Assembly (NCBI RefSeq): GCF_020905345.1
Contig: NZ_JAJJMO010000001.1
Location: forward strand, 3,224,001 to 3,288,000
Direction: 5' to 3'
DNA: 64,000 nt
Origin: Flavobacterium pisciphilum
Lineage (GTDB): Bacteria; Bacteroidota; Bacteroidia; Flavobacteriales; Flavobacteriaceae
Shown here: positions 1-8,829 of the stretch, piece after piece
How positions within the stretch are numbered: position 1 is the stretch's first letter
Layout of the letters: every line of letters begins with the position of its first letter
Notes under the pieces: generated by a model
What the model was told of the DNA's origin: nothing
Database searches by the model: none
What the model saw: only the letters and a program-made list of their open reading frames with translations
Program-made: the position numbers and the translations under genes

Positions 1-759
1 TTTTTTCTTTCCTTCAGCTGGTTCATTGATTGGAAATTTGATTCTCCCGTTTCCGTTGCTCATTACTTTACTCATTAAGGCAGAGTATTCAGTATTGATT
101 TGTTTGTCATCAAAGGATAAGAAATTCACAAATCCCATAACGTCTTCGTAGAATTTTACCCAAGTATTCATTTCGTTCCAACCTACATTCCCTACCATAT
201 GATCAATGTATTTTAATCCAGTTGGTTCAGGGTTATAGTCAGATTTCCATTCTTTGTAACCTGGTAAGAAAACACCATTGTAGTTTTTTCTTTCTACAAA
301 AATATGAACGGTTTCTCCATAAGTGTAGATTCCTGAACGTACTACTTCTCCAAATTCGTCTTTTTCAACAGTTGGTTCCATAAATGAACGAGCTCCACGT
401 TTCATAGTTTCCTCATAAGCGCTTCTTGCATCTTCAACCCAAAGTGCAGCAACTTTTACTCCATCACCATGTTTTTTAAGATGTTCATGAATTGGTGAAT
501 CTTGTGTCAATGGAGTAGTTAAAACAATTCTGATTTTGTCTTGTTTCAACACATAAGATGCTTTGTCTTTTACCCCAGTTTCCAATCCTGCATAAGCTAA
601 TGATTGATAACCAAAAGCTGTTTTGTAATAATGTGCAGATTGTTTTGCATTTCCTACGTAGAATTCTACATAATCTGTTCCTAATAATGGAAGGAAGTCT
701 TGTGCTCCTTCAAAGATTTTTTCTAAACCGTATTCTACTGATTTTACTTCTTTTGACAT
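1..759 (-). CDS. hppD: 4-hydroxyphenylpyruvate dioxygenase (partial, 3' end outside window)
   Basis: This enzyme converts 4-hydroxyphenylpyruvate to homogentisate in tyrosine catabolism, using Fe(II). The frame runs without a stop from an ATG at 759-757 to the window edge, giving 253 residues starting MSKEVKSVEYGLEKIFEGAQ. Two glyoxalase-type (VOC) modules are visible: the first near residues 20-160, the second starting near TGLKYIDHMVGNV, whose His is the expected first iron ligand. The family is about 380 residues long, so the last third, with the remaining ligands, lies outside. Homogentisate dioxygenase is encoded just upstream on the same strand, so the two consecutive steps are encoded together. 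The call is firm. Confidence 0.95.
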   Translation of the reverse strand, partial: MSKEVKSVEYGLEKIFEGAQDFLPLLGTDYVEFYVGNAKQSAHYYKTAFGYQSLAYAGLETGVKDKASYVLKQDKIRIVLTTPLTQDSPIHEHLKKHGDGVKVAALWVEDARSAYEETMKRGARSFMEPTVEKDEFGEVVRSGIYTYGETVHIFVERKNYNGVFLPGYKEWKSDYNPEPTGLKYIDHMVGNVGWNEMNTWVKFYEDVMGFVNFLSFDDKQINTEYSALMSKVMSNGNGRIKFPINEPAEGKKK

Positions 760-783
760 GATTTTTTTAATTTGAAAATGTGT

Positions 784-815
784 CAATTAGAAAATTTGAT
801 ACTGTGCGCATAGAT
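784..815. repeat. copy 1 of an AT-rich leader motif shared by hppD and hmgA
   Basis: The segment around aattagaaaatttgatactg followed by tgcgcatagata lies 25-56 bases before the hppD start. It resembles the segment before hmgA at about 2186-2217. Most positions agree, including a shared core aattagaaaat...tgtgcg...agata. It could be a dispersed intergenic repeat or a shared control region. Confidence 0.4.
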
Positions 816-839
816 AGGATTATCTTACGAACATATTTT

Positions 840-989
840 CTAATTTTTCATTTTTGATGTTGATATTATTTTATTTAAAATTTTTAAAATTTCTGGCAGA
901 TCATTTAATAAACCGGTACAATTTGGATATTCTTTGTGCGCTTCACATAAGAATAGCCAATATTCAGTTTCATCAGCTTCTTTTAATTG
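840..989 (-). pseudogene. C-terminal remnant of a four-helix-bundle (23S rRNA IVS-type) protein
   Basis: On the minus strand, directly after an in-frame TAG, an open stretch of 49 codons reads QLKEADETEYWLFLCEAHKE and continues to a TAG at 842-840. EADETxYWL, followed by an amphipathic ILKILNKII helix, is characteristic of the last two helices of the small four-helix-bundle family (about 120 residues, related to 23S rRNA intervening-sequence proteins). There is no start codon and no N-terminal half. The fragment begins 5 bases after the hmgA stop codon, so the front was apparently lost. It lies in the short hmgA-hppD spacer and is probably not translated as a functional protein. Confidence 0.7.
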
Positions 990-994
990 CTAAT

Positions 995-2152
995 TTATTC
1001 TGTCCAGGATTTGTAATATTGTCCATCGTCTAATCCCATTGCTTCTTCAGTTACCATTAACGGACGGAAAGTATCGACCATTACTGCTAATTCTTGGGTT
1101 TCTTTATGACCAATACTACGTTCCATCGCACCTGGTGCTGGACCATGTGGAATTCCTTTTGGATGTAAAGTAATATGACCTTGTTCTATATTATTACGGC
1201 TCATAAAATCACCATCTACATAATATAGTACTTCGTCTGAATCGATGTTACTATGGTTATAAGGTGCTGGAATTGCTTTTGGATGATAATCGTAAAGCCT
1301 TGGGCAGAATGAACAAACAACAAAAGTTGCTGTTTCGAAAGTTTGATGTACTGGTGGTGGTTGGTGAACGCGCCCAGTTATAGGTTCAAAATTATGAATT
1401 GAGAATCCGTACGGAAAATTGTAACCGTCCCAACCCACAACGTCAAAAGGATGTGTGGCATAAACTACTTCGTGTATCATGCCTTCTTTTTTGATTTTAA
1501 TTAAAAAATCACCTTTTTCGTCATGTGTTTCTAATTCATTAGGCAGGATAAAATCACGTTCGCAAAATGGCGAATGTTCTAAGTGCTGACCTGATTGGTT
1601 TTTATAACGTTTAGGAGTATAAAATGGAGAATAGGATTCGACATAAAAAAGACGGTTGTCTTCAGTTTCAAACTCTATTTGGTAAATAATACCTCTTGGA
1701 ATAATTAAGTAGTCACCATATTCAAAAGGAATGTTTCCTAACATGGTTCTTAACTTTCCTTTTCCTTTATGGATAAAAAGCATTTCATCGGCGTCAGCAT
1801 TTTTATAGTAATACTTTCTTAATGATTCTTTTGGAGCTGCCAATCCAATGATGCAGTCTTTATTGACTAGCATTGCTTTTCGGCTATCTAGAAAGTCATT
1901 TTCTGGTTTTAATTCAAACCCTTTAAAAAGCAATGATTTTATGTTTTTTCCAATTGCAATTTTTGGCTCAACAGAATAAGAATTTAAAATTTCTTTAACC
2001 TGTGTTGGTCTGTGAACATGATAGGATAATGACGAATGTCCGTGAAAACCTTCGGTTCCAAATAATTGCTCGTAATAAAGTCCACCGTTCGGTTTTTCGA
2101 ACTGAGTATGTCTTTTTTGAGGAAAACTTCCTAGTTTATGATATAATGGCAT
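995..2152 (-). CDS. hmgA: homogentisate 1,2-dioxygenase
   Basis: This enzyme opens the aromatic ring of homogentisate to maleylacetoacetate, the step after HppD. The 385-residue protein is a bicupin. The C-terminal half carries the iron site, with HSNIDSDEVLYYVDG (His and Glu ligands, near residue 300) and HPKGIPHGP (His ligand, near residue 330). The HQPPPVHQTFE segment near residue 265 is also typical. Length suits the bacterial family. The ATG start at 2152 is followed by MPLYHKLGSFPQKRHTQFEK, a normal N-terminus. hppD follows on the same strand after a 235-base spacer containing a pseudogene remnant. Both start codons are preceded by a similar AT-rich leader. Confidence 0.95.
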   Translation of the reverse strand: MPLYHKLGSFPQKRHTQFEKPNGGLYYEQLFGTEGFHGHSSLSYHVHRPTQVKEILNSYSVEPKIAIGKNIKSLLFKGFELKPENDFLDSRKAMLVNKDCIIGLAAPKESLRKYYYKNADADEMLFIHKGKGKLRTMLGNIPFEYGDYLIIPRGIIYQIEFETEDNRLFYVESYSPFYTPKRYKNQSGQHLEHSPFCERDFILPNELETHDEKGDFLIKIKKEGMIHEVVYATHPFDVVGWDGYNFPYGFSIHNFEPITGRVHQPPPVHQTFETATFVVCSFCPRLYDYHPKAIPAPYNHSNIDSDEVLYYVDGDFMSRNNIEQGHITLHPKGIPHGPAPGAMERSIGHKETQELAVMVDTFRPLMVTEEAMGLDDGQYYKSWTE

Positions 2153-2185
2153 GGCTTTTCAATTAGATAATTTTGAATTAGATAA

Positions 2186-2217
2186 TTAGAAAATATGAAT
2201 TGTGCGAACAGATAATT
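2186..2217. repeat. copy 2 of the AT-rich leader motif, upstream of hmgA
   Basis: This segment reads aattagaaaatatgaattg followed by tgcgaacagataa, 34-65 bases before the hmgA start. It matches the motif before hppD at about three quarters of positions. Next to it, aattagataa is repeated at 2161 and 2176, so slippage-prone repeats also occur here. Confidence 0.4.
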
Positions 2218-2364
2218 AGTTTATTTTCTAATTGACCAATTACCCCCAATTCGAAACCATTACTCCGGATTTCTCTTAATAAGGAATTGTAAATAATCTA
2301 ATAAACCTGCCCATTTTGTTTTCATTATAACAAATGTCGTAATTTTTATTGAATTAAATTGAAA

Positions 2365-4734
2365 TTAAAACACAAAACCTATTTTAAACCAAGTGTAGCC
2401 TTTTGTGTTCTCGGGAGACCAAGAATATTTTACTTCTATAGGGCCTAACATTGTTTCTAAACCGTAACCTACAGCGTAGCCTGTATACTTTGGTACAGAT
2501 ATCCATTCAACACCTTCAAAAATGTTGTCTCCAAGGTTTGCGAAGTTAGCAGCGAAATTAATATGATTTTTTTTGAAAATCTCATAATCAAAAGTTATAT
2601 CGGTTTTTATGAGGCTATTTCCTGCAGCACTTAGAAAATCATATCCGTAGAAATAATTAAAATTATCTAATTTTTGATAGCCGTATCCTCCCATAACATA
2701 GTTGAAAAAAGGGACACTTGTTTGTCCAAAAGTTAAACCTGCATTGGCTTTAAATACGATGGTAGCTCTGTTGAATATTGTTTTAGCAATACCAATTTCT
2801 GCTTTTGCAGTAGAGAAAGGTTCAAATGTTTTTGTGTAATTAGATGAAAATAAATAAGATTGAATATTACCTGAAAACCCCCATCCTCTTTTAGGGAAAT
2901 CTTTGTTATCGAAACTGTCATAATTCATATAGCCAAATAAACTAAAATAGCTGCTTTTGTCGATATTAGAGTCGATAGTGGTTGATGTCTTCGAATTTAT
3001 TTTTAAATATTTATACTCAACTCCACCACCAATTAAGAATTTTTGAACAAAAATACTTTGAAAATAAGCTTCATTAGTTATATCCATAAAATCAACATTA
3101 ACTAAATTTTGGTCTATGCTCTTGCTAAGGGGATTACTTAATTCGGAGGTTATGTTTCGGTTAAATTGTGATAATCTTGATTTGAATCCAAAGCTAATAT
3201 TGAATCCATTCTCGATATAATAGTCTAAATTGTATCTAAAATTATCTCCTAAAATTATATCTAATGAAGTAATGTCATTTTTAAAAAGTGTTTTTTTATG
3301 GGTTAGATTTACTAAAATTGCACTTTTGTATAGGCCATCATAGTGTAAACCAAACTTTAGATAGGTTTGCGTTGGATTTTCTTTTAATGTTAAATTTAGG
3401 TCGTCTCTAGAGTTATTAGGATCTAATGAATAGGAAATGGCACTAAAGTTTTGAGTGGCATTAATATTATTGACTCCTTTTATAAGATCAGCATAAGTTA
3501 TTTTTGATCCAGCCTTAAAACGTAGTTTACTTGTTATGTATTCGTCAGTATAATTGTCTAAATGATTGCAATTTATATTTTCTATTTTTAGGGTGTCAGA
3601 AGCAACTTTTAATTCTGGTTTTTTATAATAGCCTTGCTTTTCGACTAACGCTTTGATTTTTTCATAAACTGAAAAAGTAGCATCTTCTCCTCTGCGAATA
3701 ATTTGTTCCCCTTTGTCAAATGAGATTACACCATATTCTTTAATATCAGGTTTGATATAAATATCGGTATTTTTTATTTTTCTCTTCATCTTATCGATAG
3801 ATTGAAGATTGGTAATTTGAACTAATATACGGGTAGCATCTTTAAGTTTATGTCGGTCTAGCAAATCATCTTGTACATCGACACCTATGATAATATCTGC
3901 TCCTAAATTTCGTACTTCTTTTATGGGATAATTATTTACAACTCCTCCATCTACAAGAAGTTTTCCGTCTATCTCTACAGGTGAGAATAAGGAAGGAAAT
4001 GCAGCACTGGCAATCATAGCTTGTGCCAAATTACCTTTGTTTAGCAATACTTGTTCGCCAGTTTCAATATTAGTACCGATACATAAAAATGGAGTAGGTA
4101 ATTTATTAAAATCTCTAATATGTCTTACATTTCGAGTTAGACTGCTTAATAAATTATAGTTATACATCCCTTTAGAAAGAGCCTCGGGAATACCAATTTT
4201 AAAATTACTAAAAGGTAAAATTACAGCATATAATTCGTCATTCCTTTTTTCGTAAAAGTTTTTAGATGATCTTGGGATATAATCATTTATTAAATCATCG
4301 AAGTTTGTTCTTTTAAAAATAGAATCAATCTGAGTAGCACTGTATCCAGATGCGTATAGACCTCCAATGATTGACCCCATACTGGTACCGCCTATAAAAT
4401 CTATTTTTACCCCAGCTTCTTCTAGTACTTTTAAGACACCAATATGAGCAAATCCTTTAGCACCACCACCACTTAATACTAGTCCTATTTTCGGACGATA
4501 TAAACTGTCACCAATCGTTTTTTTTATAGTGTCTTGTGCAAATGTGTTTTGTGTGTACCCAAATAATAGCAATATTGCTAATGTTTTTATGCCCCAGATG
4601 GGAATGGAAATTTGCGACTGAATAAGAGTTGTTTTTTCTGGTAAAATTAGAGCGACCCATGAAGCTCCTTTTTTTGTAGTAGAAAAAATGCTTTTTAATC
4701 GAGTGTTTATATTGAACAGCTGGGTGAGGCTCAT
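2365..4734 (-). CDS. patatin-like phospholipase with C-terminal outer-membrane beta-barrel
   Basis: This is a probable outer-membrane lipid acyl hydrolase of 789 residues. The patatin domain starts near residue 82 and shows the oxyanion loop GGGAKG (89-94), the nucleophile motif GTSMG with Ser118, and the dyad aspartate in DGG (262-264). A POTRA-like segment (about 360-440) follows. The rest is rich in alternating beta strands and ends WFKIGFVF, as in Omp85/BamA-like barrels. The signal peptide appears only at about residues 50-66 (TLAILLLFGYTQNTFAQ), so the first 48 residues are an unusual extension or the true start is a non-ATG codon further in. Domain order is that of the RssA/PlpD-like family. 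Confidence 0.88.
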   Translation of the reverse strand: MSLTQLFNINTRLKSIFSTTKKGASWVALILPEKTTLIQSQISIPIWGIKTLAILLLFGYTQNTFAQDTIKKTIGDSLYRPKIGLVLSGGGAKGFAHIGVLKVLEEAGVKIDFIGGTSMGSIIGGLYASGYSATQIDSIFKRTNFDDLINDYIPRSSKNFYEKRNDELYAVILPFSNFKIGIPEALSKGMYNYNLLSSLTRNVRHIRDFNKLPTPFLCIGTNIETGEQVLLNKGNLAQAMIASAAFPSLFSPVEIDGKLLVDGGVVNNYPIKEVRNLGADIIIGVDVQDDLLDRHKLKDATRILVQITNLQSIDKMKRKIKNTDIYIKPDIKEYGVISFDKGEQIIRRGEDATFSVYEKIKALVEKQGYYKKPELKVASDTLKIENINCNHLDNYTDEYITSKLRFKAGSKITYADLIKGVNNINATQNFSAISYSLDPNNSRDDLNLTLKENPTQTYLKFGLHYDGLYKSAILVNLTHKKTLFKNDITSLDIILGDNFRYNLDYYIENGFNISFGFKSRLSQFNRNITSELSNPLSKSIDQNLVNVDFMDITNEAYFQSIFVQKFLIGGGVEYKYLKINSKTSTTIDSNIDKSSYFSLFGYMNYDSFDNKDFPKRGWGFSGNIQSYLFSSNYTKTFEPFSTAKAEIGIAKTIFNRATIVFKANAGLTFGQTSVPFFNYVMGGYGYQKLDNFNYFYGYDFLSAAGNSLIKTDITFDYEIFKKNHINFAANFANLGDNIFEGVEWISVPKYTGYAVGYGLETMLGPIEVKYSWSPENTKGYTWFKIGFVF

Positions 4735-4807
4735 AGAAATAGCTGGTTTGTTTTGTAAAAGTCGGGAATTTTATTGAATTCTATATGTCATTCTTGTTTT
4801 AATAACA

Positions 4808-5308
4808 TTATTTTTTTAATAACGTTAGGTTTTTATTTTTATCGAATTTCCAGATATCTGTATGCCATCGTGCACCTCCTCGACAACTTGAAAGGAGTGT
4901 TTTCTCTTTTTTGTTTACTTGTATGTCGCAAAATTCATCACATTTTGAACTATAGTTTGAAGGGATTCTTAATTTTTTAAAATAGTTACTCTCAGGGTTA
5001 TATGTGAATATTTGGTATATTGTATAGACTCCCATTCCATCATCAAGATGATAGTAAGCAAAATCGGTATAACCATCAAAATTGTAATCTTCGATCACTA
5101 GATGCATTTGTTTACCTGTAATAGATGTTTCAAGGCTATCTATAACTTGTGTTTTATTGTTTTTAGAATTGGTAATTTCTAATTTTTCGAAATCGCCTAT
5201 TACTTTTATTCTTATCTGTGTTTTATCTTTTTGATAAAATTCAATGTTTTCTTGACTATAAGAATGGTATGAAAACAATATAAAAATGCTCAAGAATATT
5301 ATTTTCAT
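4808..5308 (-). CDS. small secreted protein of unknown function, XAC2610-like
   Basis: This is a 166-residue protein with a clear signal peptide (MKIIFLSIFILFSYHSYSQ). The mature part is mostly beta strand and contains DYNFDGYTDFAYYHLDDG, an Asp-rich calcium-loop-like motif as in FG-GAP or XAC2610-type secreted proteins. CDEFCDIQV supplies two cysteines that could form a disulfide in the periplasm. It begins 4 bases after the uvrC stop codon and is therefore likely cotranscribed with uvrC, although no functional link is obvious. Exact family membership is uncertain. Confidence 0.6.
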   Translation of the reverse strand: MKIIFLSIFILFSYHSYSQENIEFYQKDKTQIRIKVIGDFEKLEITNSKNNKTQVIDSLETSITGKQMHLVIEDYNFDGYTDFAYYHLDDGMGVYTIYQIFTYNPESNYFKKLRIPSNYSSKCDEFCDIQVNKKEKTLLSSCRGGARWHTDIWKFDKNKNLTLLKK

Positions 5309-5312
5309 TTGG

Positions 5313-7109
5313 TTATGATTTATTGTTATTGTAAAAGGAAGTGATTTTTTTTGCTTTTGATGGACCTACAACATCTGCTATTTCTTTTTCAGTTGCTAGT
5401 TTTAATCGTTTAACACTTTTGAAATGCTGTATTAATGCGAGCATTGTTTTTTCGCCAATTCCAGGAATGCTTTCGATAGAGGAATTTAATGCAGCTTTGC
5501 TACGTTTGTCACGATGAAATGTAATCCCGAATCGATGTGCCTCGTTTCTTAATTGCTGAATTACTTTTAATGTTTCAGATTTTTTGTCTAGATACAACGG
5601 TATCGAATCGCCTGGGTAAAATAATTCTTCAAGGCGTTTGGCGATACCAATTATTGTAATTTTACCACGTAAACCCAGCTCATCTATACTTTTTAAGGCT
5701 GATGATAATTGTCCTTTTCCACCATCGATAATAATAAGTTGTGGTAATGGTTCATTCTCTTCTAGTAATCTTTTGTAACGGCGGTATACTACTTCGGTCA
5801 TAGACGCAAAGTCATCTGGACCTTCGACGGTTTTTATATTAAAATGGCGATAATCTTTCTTGCTAGGCTTTCCATCTTTAAAAACGACACAAGCCGCAAC
5901 AGGATTTGTTCCTTGTATATTAGAGTTATCAAAACATTCTATATGACGGGGTTCAACAGGCAAACGCAAATCTTTTTGCATTTGTGCCATTATTCGTTTA
6001 GTATGACGATCCGGATCTACAATTTGTAACTGTTTGAGTTGTTCGATTCGGTAAAATTTAGCGTTTCTAATTGATAGATCTAGAATTTGTTTCTTATCGC
6101 CCAATTGCGGAACAGTAACCTTAATATTTTCTCCTAAATCAACTTCAAAAGGGACAATTATTTCTTTGGAGAGTAATTGGAATCGTTCACGAAGTTCTAT
6201 TATAGCTAGTTCGAGTAATTCTTCATCAGTTTCGTCTAATTTCTTTTTGATTTCTAAAGTATGTGAACGAATAATAGAACCGTGTGAGATTTGAAGAAAA
6301 TTGACATAGGCTGAACTTTCATCCGAAATTATTGAAAACACATCAATATTGGTAATCTTTGGATTTATAATGGTTGATCGCGATTGATAATTTTCGAGTA
6401 CTTCTATTTTTTCTTTTATTTTTTGAGCTTCTTCAAATCGTAAATCTTGTGCTAATTGGGTCATAAGGCGCTTGAAATCTTTCATACTTTCTTTGAAATT
6501 ACCTTTCAAGATTTCGCGAATTGCATCGATTTGTTTTTGATAATCTTCTAGTGTTTCTAATCCTTCACATGGACCTTTACAGTTACCAATATGAAATTCT
6601 AAACACACTTTAAATTTTCCGCTATTAATATTTGATTGGCTCAAATCATAATTGCAAGTTCTAAGTGGGTAAAGCTCTTTAATAAGATCTAAAATCGTAT
6701 GTACTGTTTTAAAACTGGTATAGGGACCAAAATATTCAGAACCATCTTTTACCATTCTACGTGTAGAAAATATTCGAGAAAAAGGTTCTTTTTTTATACA
6801 AATCCAAGGGTAACTCTTATCATCTCGTAATAATACATTATAACGGGGCTGTAAGGTTTTTATAAGATTGTTTTCTAATAAAAGTGCATCAGTTTCTGTA
6901 GGAACTACAATGTGCTTTATCGTTACTATTTTTTTTACCAAAACATTGGTCTTGGCAGTATCATGAATTTTATTGAAATAGGAGGAAACTCTCTTCTTTA
7001 AATTTTTTGCTTTACCTACATATAAAATTTTTCCATCTTTATCATAATATTGATATACGCCAGGGTTATCTGGTAAGGTTTGGATTTGGAGTTCGAGAGG
7101 AGTATGCAT
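5313..7109 (-). CDS. uvrC: excinuclease ABC subunit C
   Basis: UvrC makes both incisions during nucleotide excision repair after UvrA/UvrB load. The 598-residue protein has the family's full set of domains. The GIY-YIG 3' nuclease starts at GVYQYYDKDGKILYVGKA (17-34), and a cysteine cluster near CNYDL...CLEFHIGNCKGPC resembles that of other UvrC proteins. A UVR (UvrB-binding) helix pair lies near 205-240. The RNase H-like 5' nuclease includes FDNSNIQGT and LIIIDGGKGQLSSA (near 458). Helix-hairpin-helix motifs close the C-terminus (SIPGIGEKT). The ATG start at 7109 fits the family N-terminus. Confidence 0.97.
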   Translation of the reverse strand: MHTPLELQIQTLPDNPGVYQYYDKDGKILYVGKAKNLKKRVSSYFNKIHDTAKTNVLVKKIVTIKHIVVPTETDALLLENNLIKTLQPRYNVLLRDDKSYPWICIKKEPFSRIFSTRRMVKDGSEYFGPYTSFKTVHTILDLIKELYPLRTCNYDLSQSNINSGKFKVCLEFHIGNCKGPCEGLETLEDYQKQIDAIREILKGNFKESMKDFKRLMTQLAQDLRFEEAQKIKEKIEVLENYQSRSTIINPKITNIDVFSIISDESSAYVNFLQISHGSIIRSHTLEIKKKLDETDEELLELAIIELRERFQLLSKEIIVPFEVDLGENIKVTVPQLGDKKQILDLSIRNAKFYRIEQLKQLQIVDPDRHTKRIMAQMQKDLRLPVEPRHIECFDNSNIQGTNPVAACVVFKDGKPSKKDYRHFNIKTVEGPDDFASMTEVVYRRYKRLLEENEPLPQLIIIDGGKGQLSSALKSIDELGLRGKITIIGIAKRLEELFYPGDSIPLYLDKKSETLKVIQQLRNEAHRFGITFHRDKRSKAALNSSIESIPGIGEKTMLALIQHFKSVKRLKLATEKEIADVVGPSKAKKITSFYNNNKS

Positions 7110-7166
7110 ATAACAAAATTAAACTTTTGAGTTTAATATATATAATTCTTTTGATTTTCTTCAAAT

Positions 7167-7206
7167 AAAAAAGAGTCCGTTTTCTATAGAAAACGGACTC
7201 TTTTTT
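7167..7206. terminator. intrinsic terminator after the lipoprotein gene
   Basis: A perfect 14-base stem (AAGAGTCCGTTTTC at 7171-7184 with its complement at 7189-7202) encloses a TATA loop and has A and T tracts on either side. It stops minus-strand transcription of the lipoprotein gene ending at 7220, before uvrC. Confidence 0.9.
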
Positions 7207-7219
7207 ATTATTATGTGTT

Positions 7220-7747
7220 TTACTTTATCGTAAAGTATTCCGTTTGTAATAAATGGGTTCTTTCGTCAAATGAGAAGTCTACATATTTGGCATTATCTTT
7301 TTTAATATCAACTTCCAAGCTACTTCTACCTATCTCTTTTTTGTTGGCGTCAAATGCTTTTAAAATTATATTCCCTTTAAAGTCATTTTTAGCAATCAAG
7401 TAAATAGTTACTTTTTTTTGCTTATCAGTATCTGCTCCATAGATTTTCTCAGCCTTGCACTCTTCGAAGTTAGCTTTAAAAGCGGGTTCAGAAATTACTT
7501 TTGATGTATTTATACTTTCGGTTATCCCTGAATTTATCCCTTTAATTACATCTCCAATTCCTTTTGAAGCGCTTTTGGCAGCTTCTTTTCCTTGTTCTTG
7601 AAGTGCTTTTCCGGCGCCTTCTATTAGTTTAGATTTTACAGCGATTGCTTCGTTTCCATCAGCTTCTGCTTCTTTCATTTTTTCTTCTTTGCTCATGCAA
7701 GAAATCAATAGAGTTAATGCACCAAATAAAATTGCAATTTTCTTCAT
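7220..7747 (-). CDS. predicted lipoprotein of unknown function
   Basis: This is a 175-residue protein with a lipoprotein signal ending at LLISC (Cys17), so it is probably lipidated by Lgt and cleaved by LspA. The next 70 residues are rich in Ala, Glu and Lys and look helical (GAGKALQEQGKEAAKSASKG). The C-terminal half, about residues 85-175, looks like a beta-sandwich (KVTIYLIAKNDFKGNIILK). I do not recognise the family. It is a single-gene unit: a divergent gene starts 101 bases upstream and a strong terminator follows. The minus strand has two overlapping TATATTTG-type -7 elements at 7797-7812. Confidence 0.6.
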   Translation of the reverse strand: MKKIAILFGALTLLISCMSKEEKMKEAEADGNEAIAVKSKLIEGAGKALQEQGKEAAKSASKGIGDVIKGINSGITESINTSKVISEPAFKANFEECKAEKIYGADTDKQKKVTIYLIAKNDFKGNIILKAFDANKKEIGRSSLEVDIKKDNAKYVDFSFDERTHLLQTEYFTIK

Positions 7748-7796
7748 TTGTGTTATAGGTTAAATGATTCTACTTAGGAAATTTTGCGTTAAATGT

Positions 7797-7812
7797 CAAA
7801 TATACAAATATA
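7797..7812 (-). promoter_or_regulatory. candidate -7 elements (TATATTTG twice) for the lipoprotein gene
   Basis: Read on the minus strand, two consecutive TATATTTG octamers match the Bacteroidota -7 consensus TAnnTTTG and lie 50-65 bases before the lipoprotein start. No TTG is seen at the expected -33 spacing. Confidence 0.4.
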
Positions 7813-7848
7813 AAATATAATTTCTATATTTAGCTTTTATTATTGAAT

Positions 7849-8829
7849 ATGAGAAACAGTATACCATTGGTGATTTTTGGAGAATCCATTTTACCAGGTG
7901 AGAGTAAAACCATCAATGTCGAAATAGCCCGACTGCATACTACAACCAAACTTAATATTCCTGTTATTGTAAGACGTTCTAAGGTTGAAGGGCCTGTAGT
8001 ACTTTTTTCGGCAGGAATTCATGGGGATGAAATTAACGGTGTAGAAATTGTTCGCCAGATAATTAGCAAGAGAATAAATCGCCCTCAAAGAGGAACTATT
8101 ATTTGTATTCCAGTTATAAATATGTACGGTTTTGTAAATAAAGCTCGTGAGTTTCCTGATGGACGCGATTTAAACCGTGTTTTTCCTGGAAGCAAAAAAG
8201 GATCTTTAGCTAGTCGATTTGCTTATCATATTGTTAATGATGTATTACCAATTGTTGATTATGCAGTAGACTTTCATGCAGGTGGTGCAAGCCGCTTTAA
8301 TGCGCCACAGATCAGACTTTCTGAAAACAATATGGATTTAAAAATACTAGCCGACGTATTTAGTGCGCCTTTTACGTTGTATTCTAAAAATATTTCGGGC
8401 TCGTTTAGAAGTATAAGCGAAAAATTAAAAGTGAAAATGTTACTTTTTGAAGGAGGAAAATCATTGGATATTAATCATGATATTGCCAATATTGGGATTG
8501 ATGGTGTTAAGCGTTTATTATCTCATTTGAGAATGCTAGATGCAGGCCATTTTGTTGAAGCTCCAGAGAAACCTTCTATTTATATTGAGAAATCGGTATG
8601 GCTGCGAGCTAAATGTTCTGGGTTATTACATGACTATGATACAATTGGAAAGTTTGTTAAAAAGGGTACTATTTTAGCAATTATTACCGATCCATTCGGT
8701 AAGTTTGAAAGAAAGGTAAAAGCGCCGCATGATGGTTATATTATTAATGCAAATCATTCTCCGATTGTATACGAAGGTGATGCTATTTATCATATGTCCA
8801 AAACCAATCTAGATGATGATGACAACTAA
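7849..8829 (+). CDS. succinylglutamate desuccinylase/aspartoacylase family zinc deacylase
   Basis: This is a predicted zinc-dependent amidohydrolase of the M14-like AstE/AspA family, 326 residues from the ATG at 7849; a TTG two codons earlier is less likely. Zinc ligands are visible in GIHGDEINGVE (His and Glu, near residue 60) and in DFHAGG (His, near residue 145). RDLNRVFPG is the family's substrate-binding motif. The last 80 residues form a beta-rich barrel domain like that of other long family members. It overlaps the next gene by 17 bases, so the two are translated together. The natural substrate cannot be read from sequence. Confidence 0.85.
   Translation: MRNSIPLVIFGESILPGESKTINVEIARLHTTTKLNIPVIVRRSKVEGPVVLFSAGIHGDEINGVEIVRQIISKRINRPQRGTIICIPVINMYGFVNKAREFPDGRDLNRVFPGSKKGSLASRFAYHIVNDVLPIVDYAVDFHAGGASRFNAPQIRLSENNMDLKILADVFSAPFTLYSKNISGSFRSISEKLKVKMLLFEGGKSLDINHDIANIGIDGVKRLLSHLRMLDAGHFVEAPEKPSIYIEKSVWLRAKCSGLLHDYDTIGKFVKKGTILAIITDPFGKFERKVKAPHDGYIINANHSPIVYEGDAIYHMSKTNLDDDDN

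Noticed and set aside
558..761. 67-residue plus-strand open frame
   Set aside because: It lies opposite hppD and has Leu-rich composition typical of an antisense frame.
2260..2325. 21-residue minus-strand frame MKTKWAGLLDYLQFLIKRNP
   Set aside because: It has an ATG and a plausible helix and lies upstream of hmgA, but it is too short and without a recognised relative. It could be a leader peptide or a gene remnant; nothing supports either.
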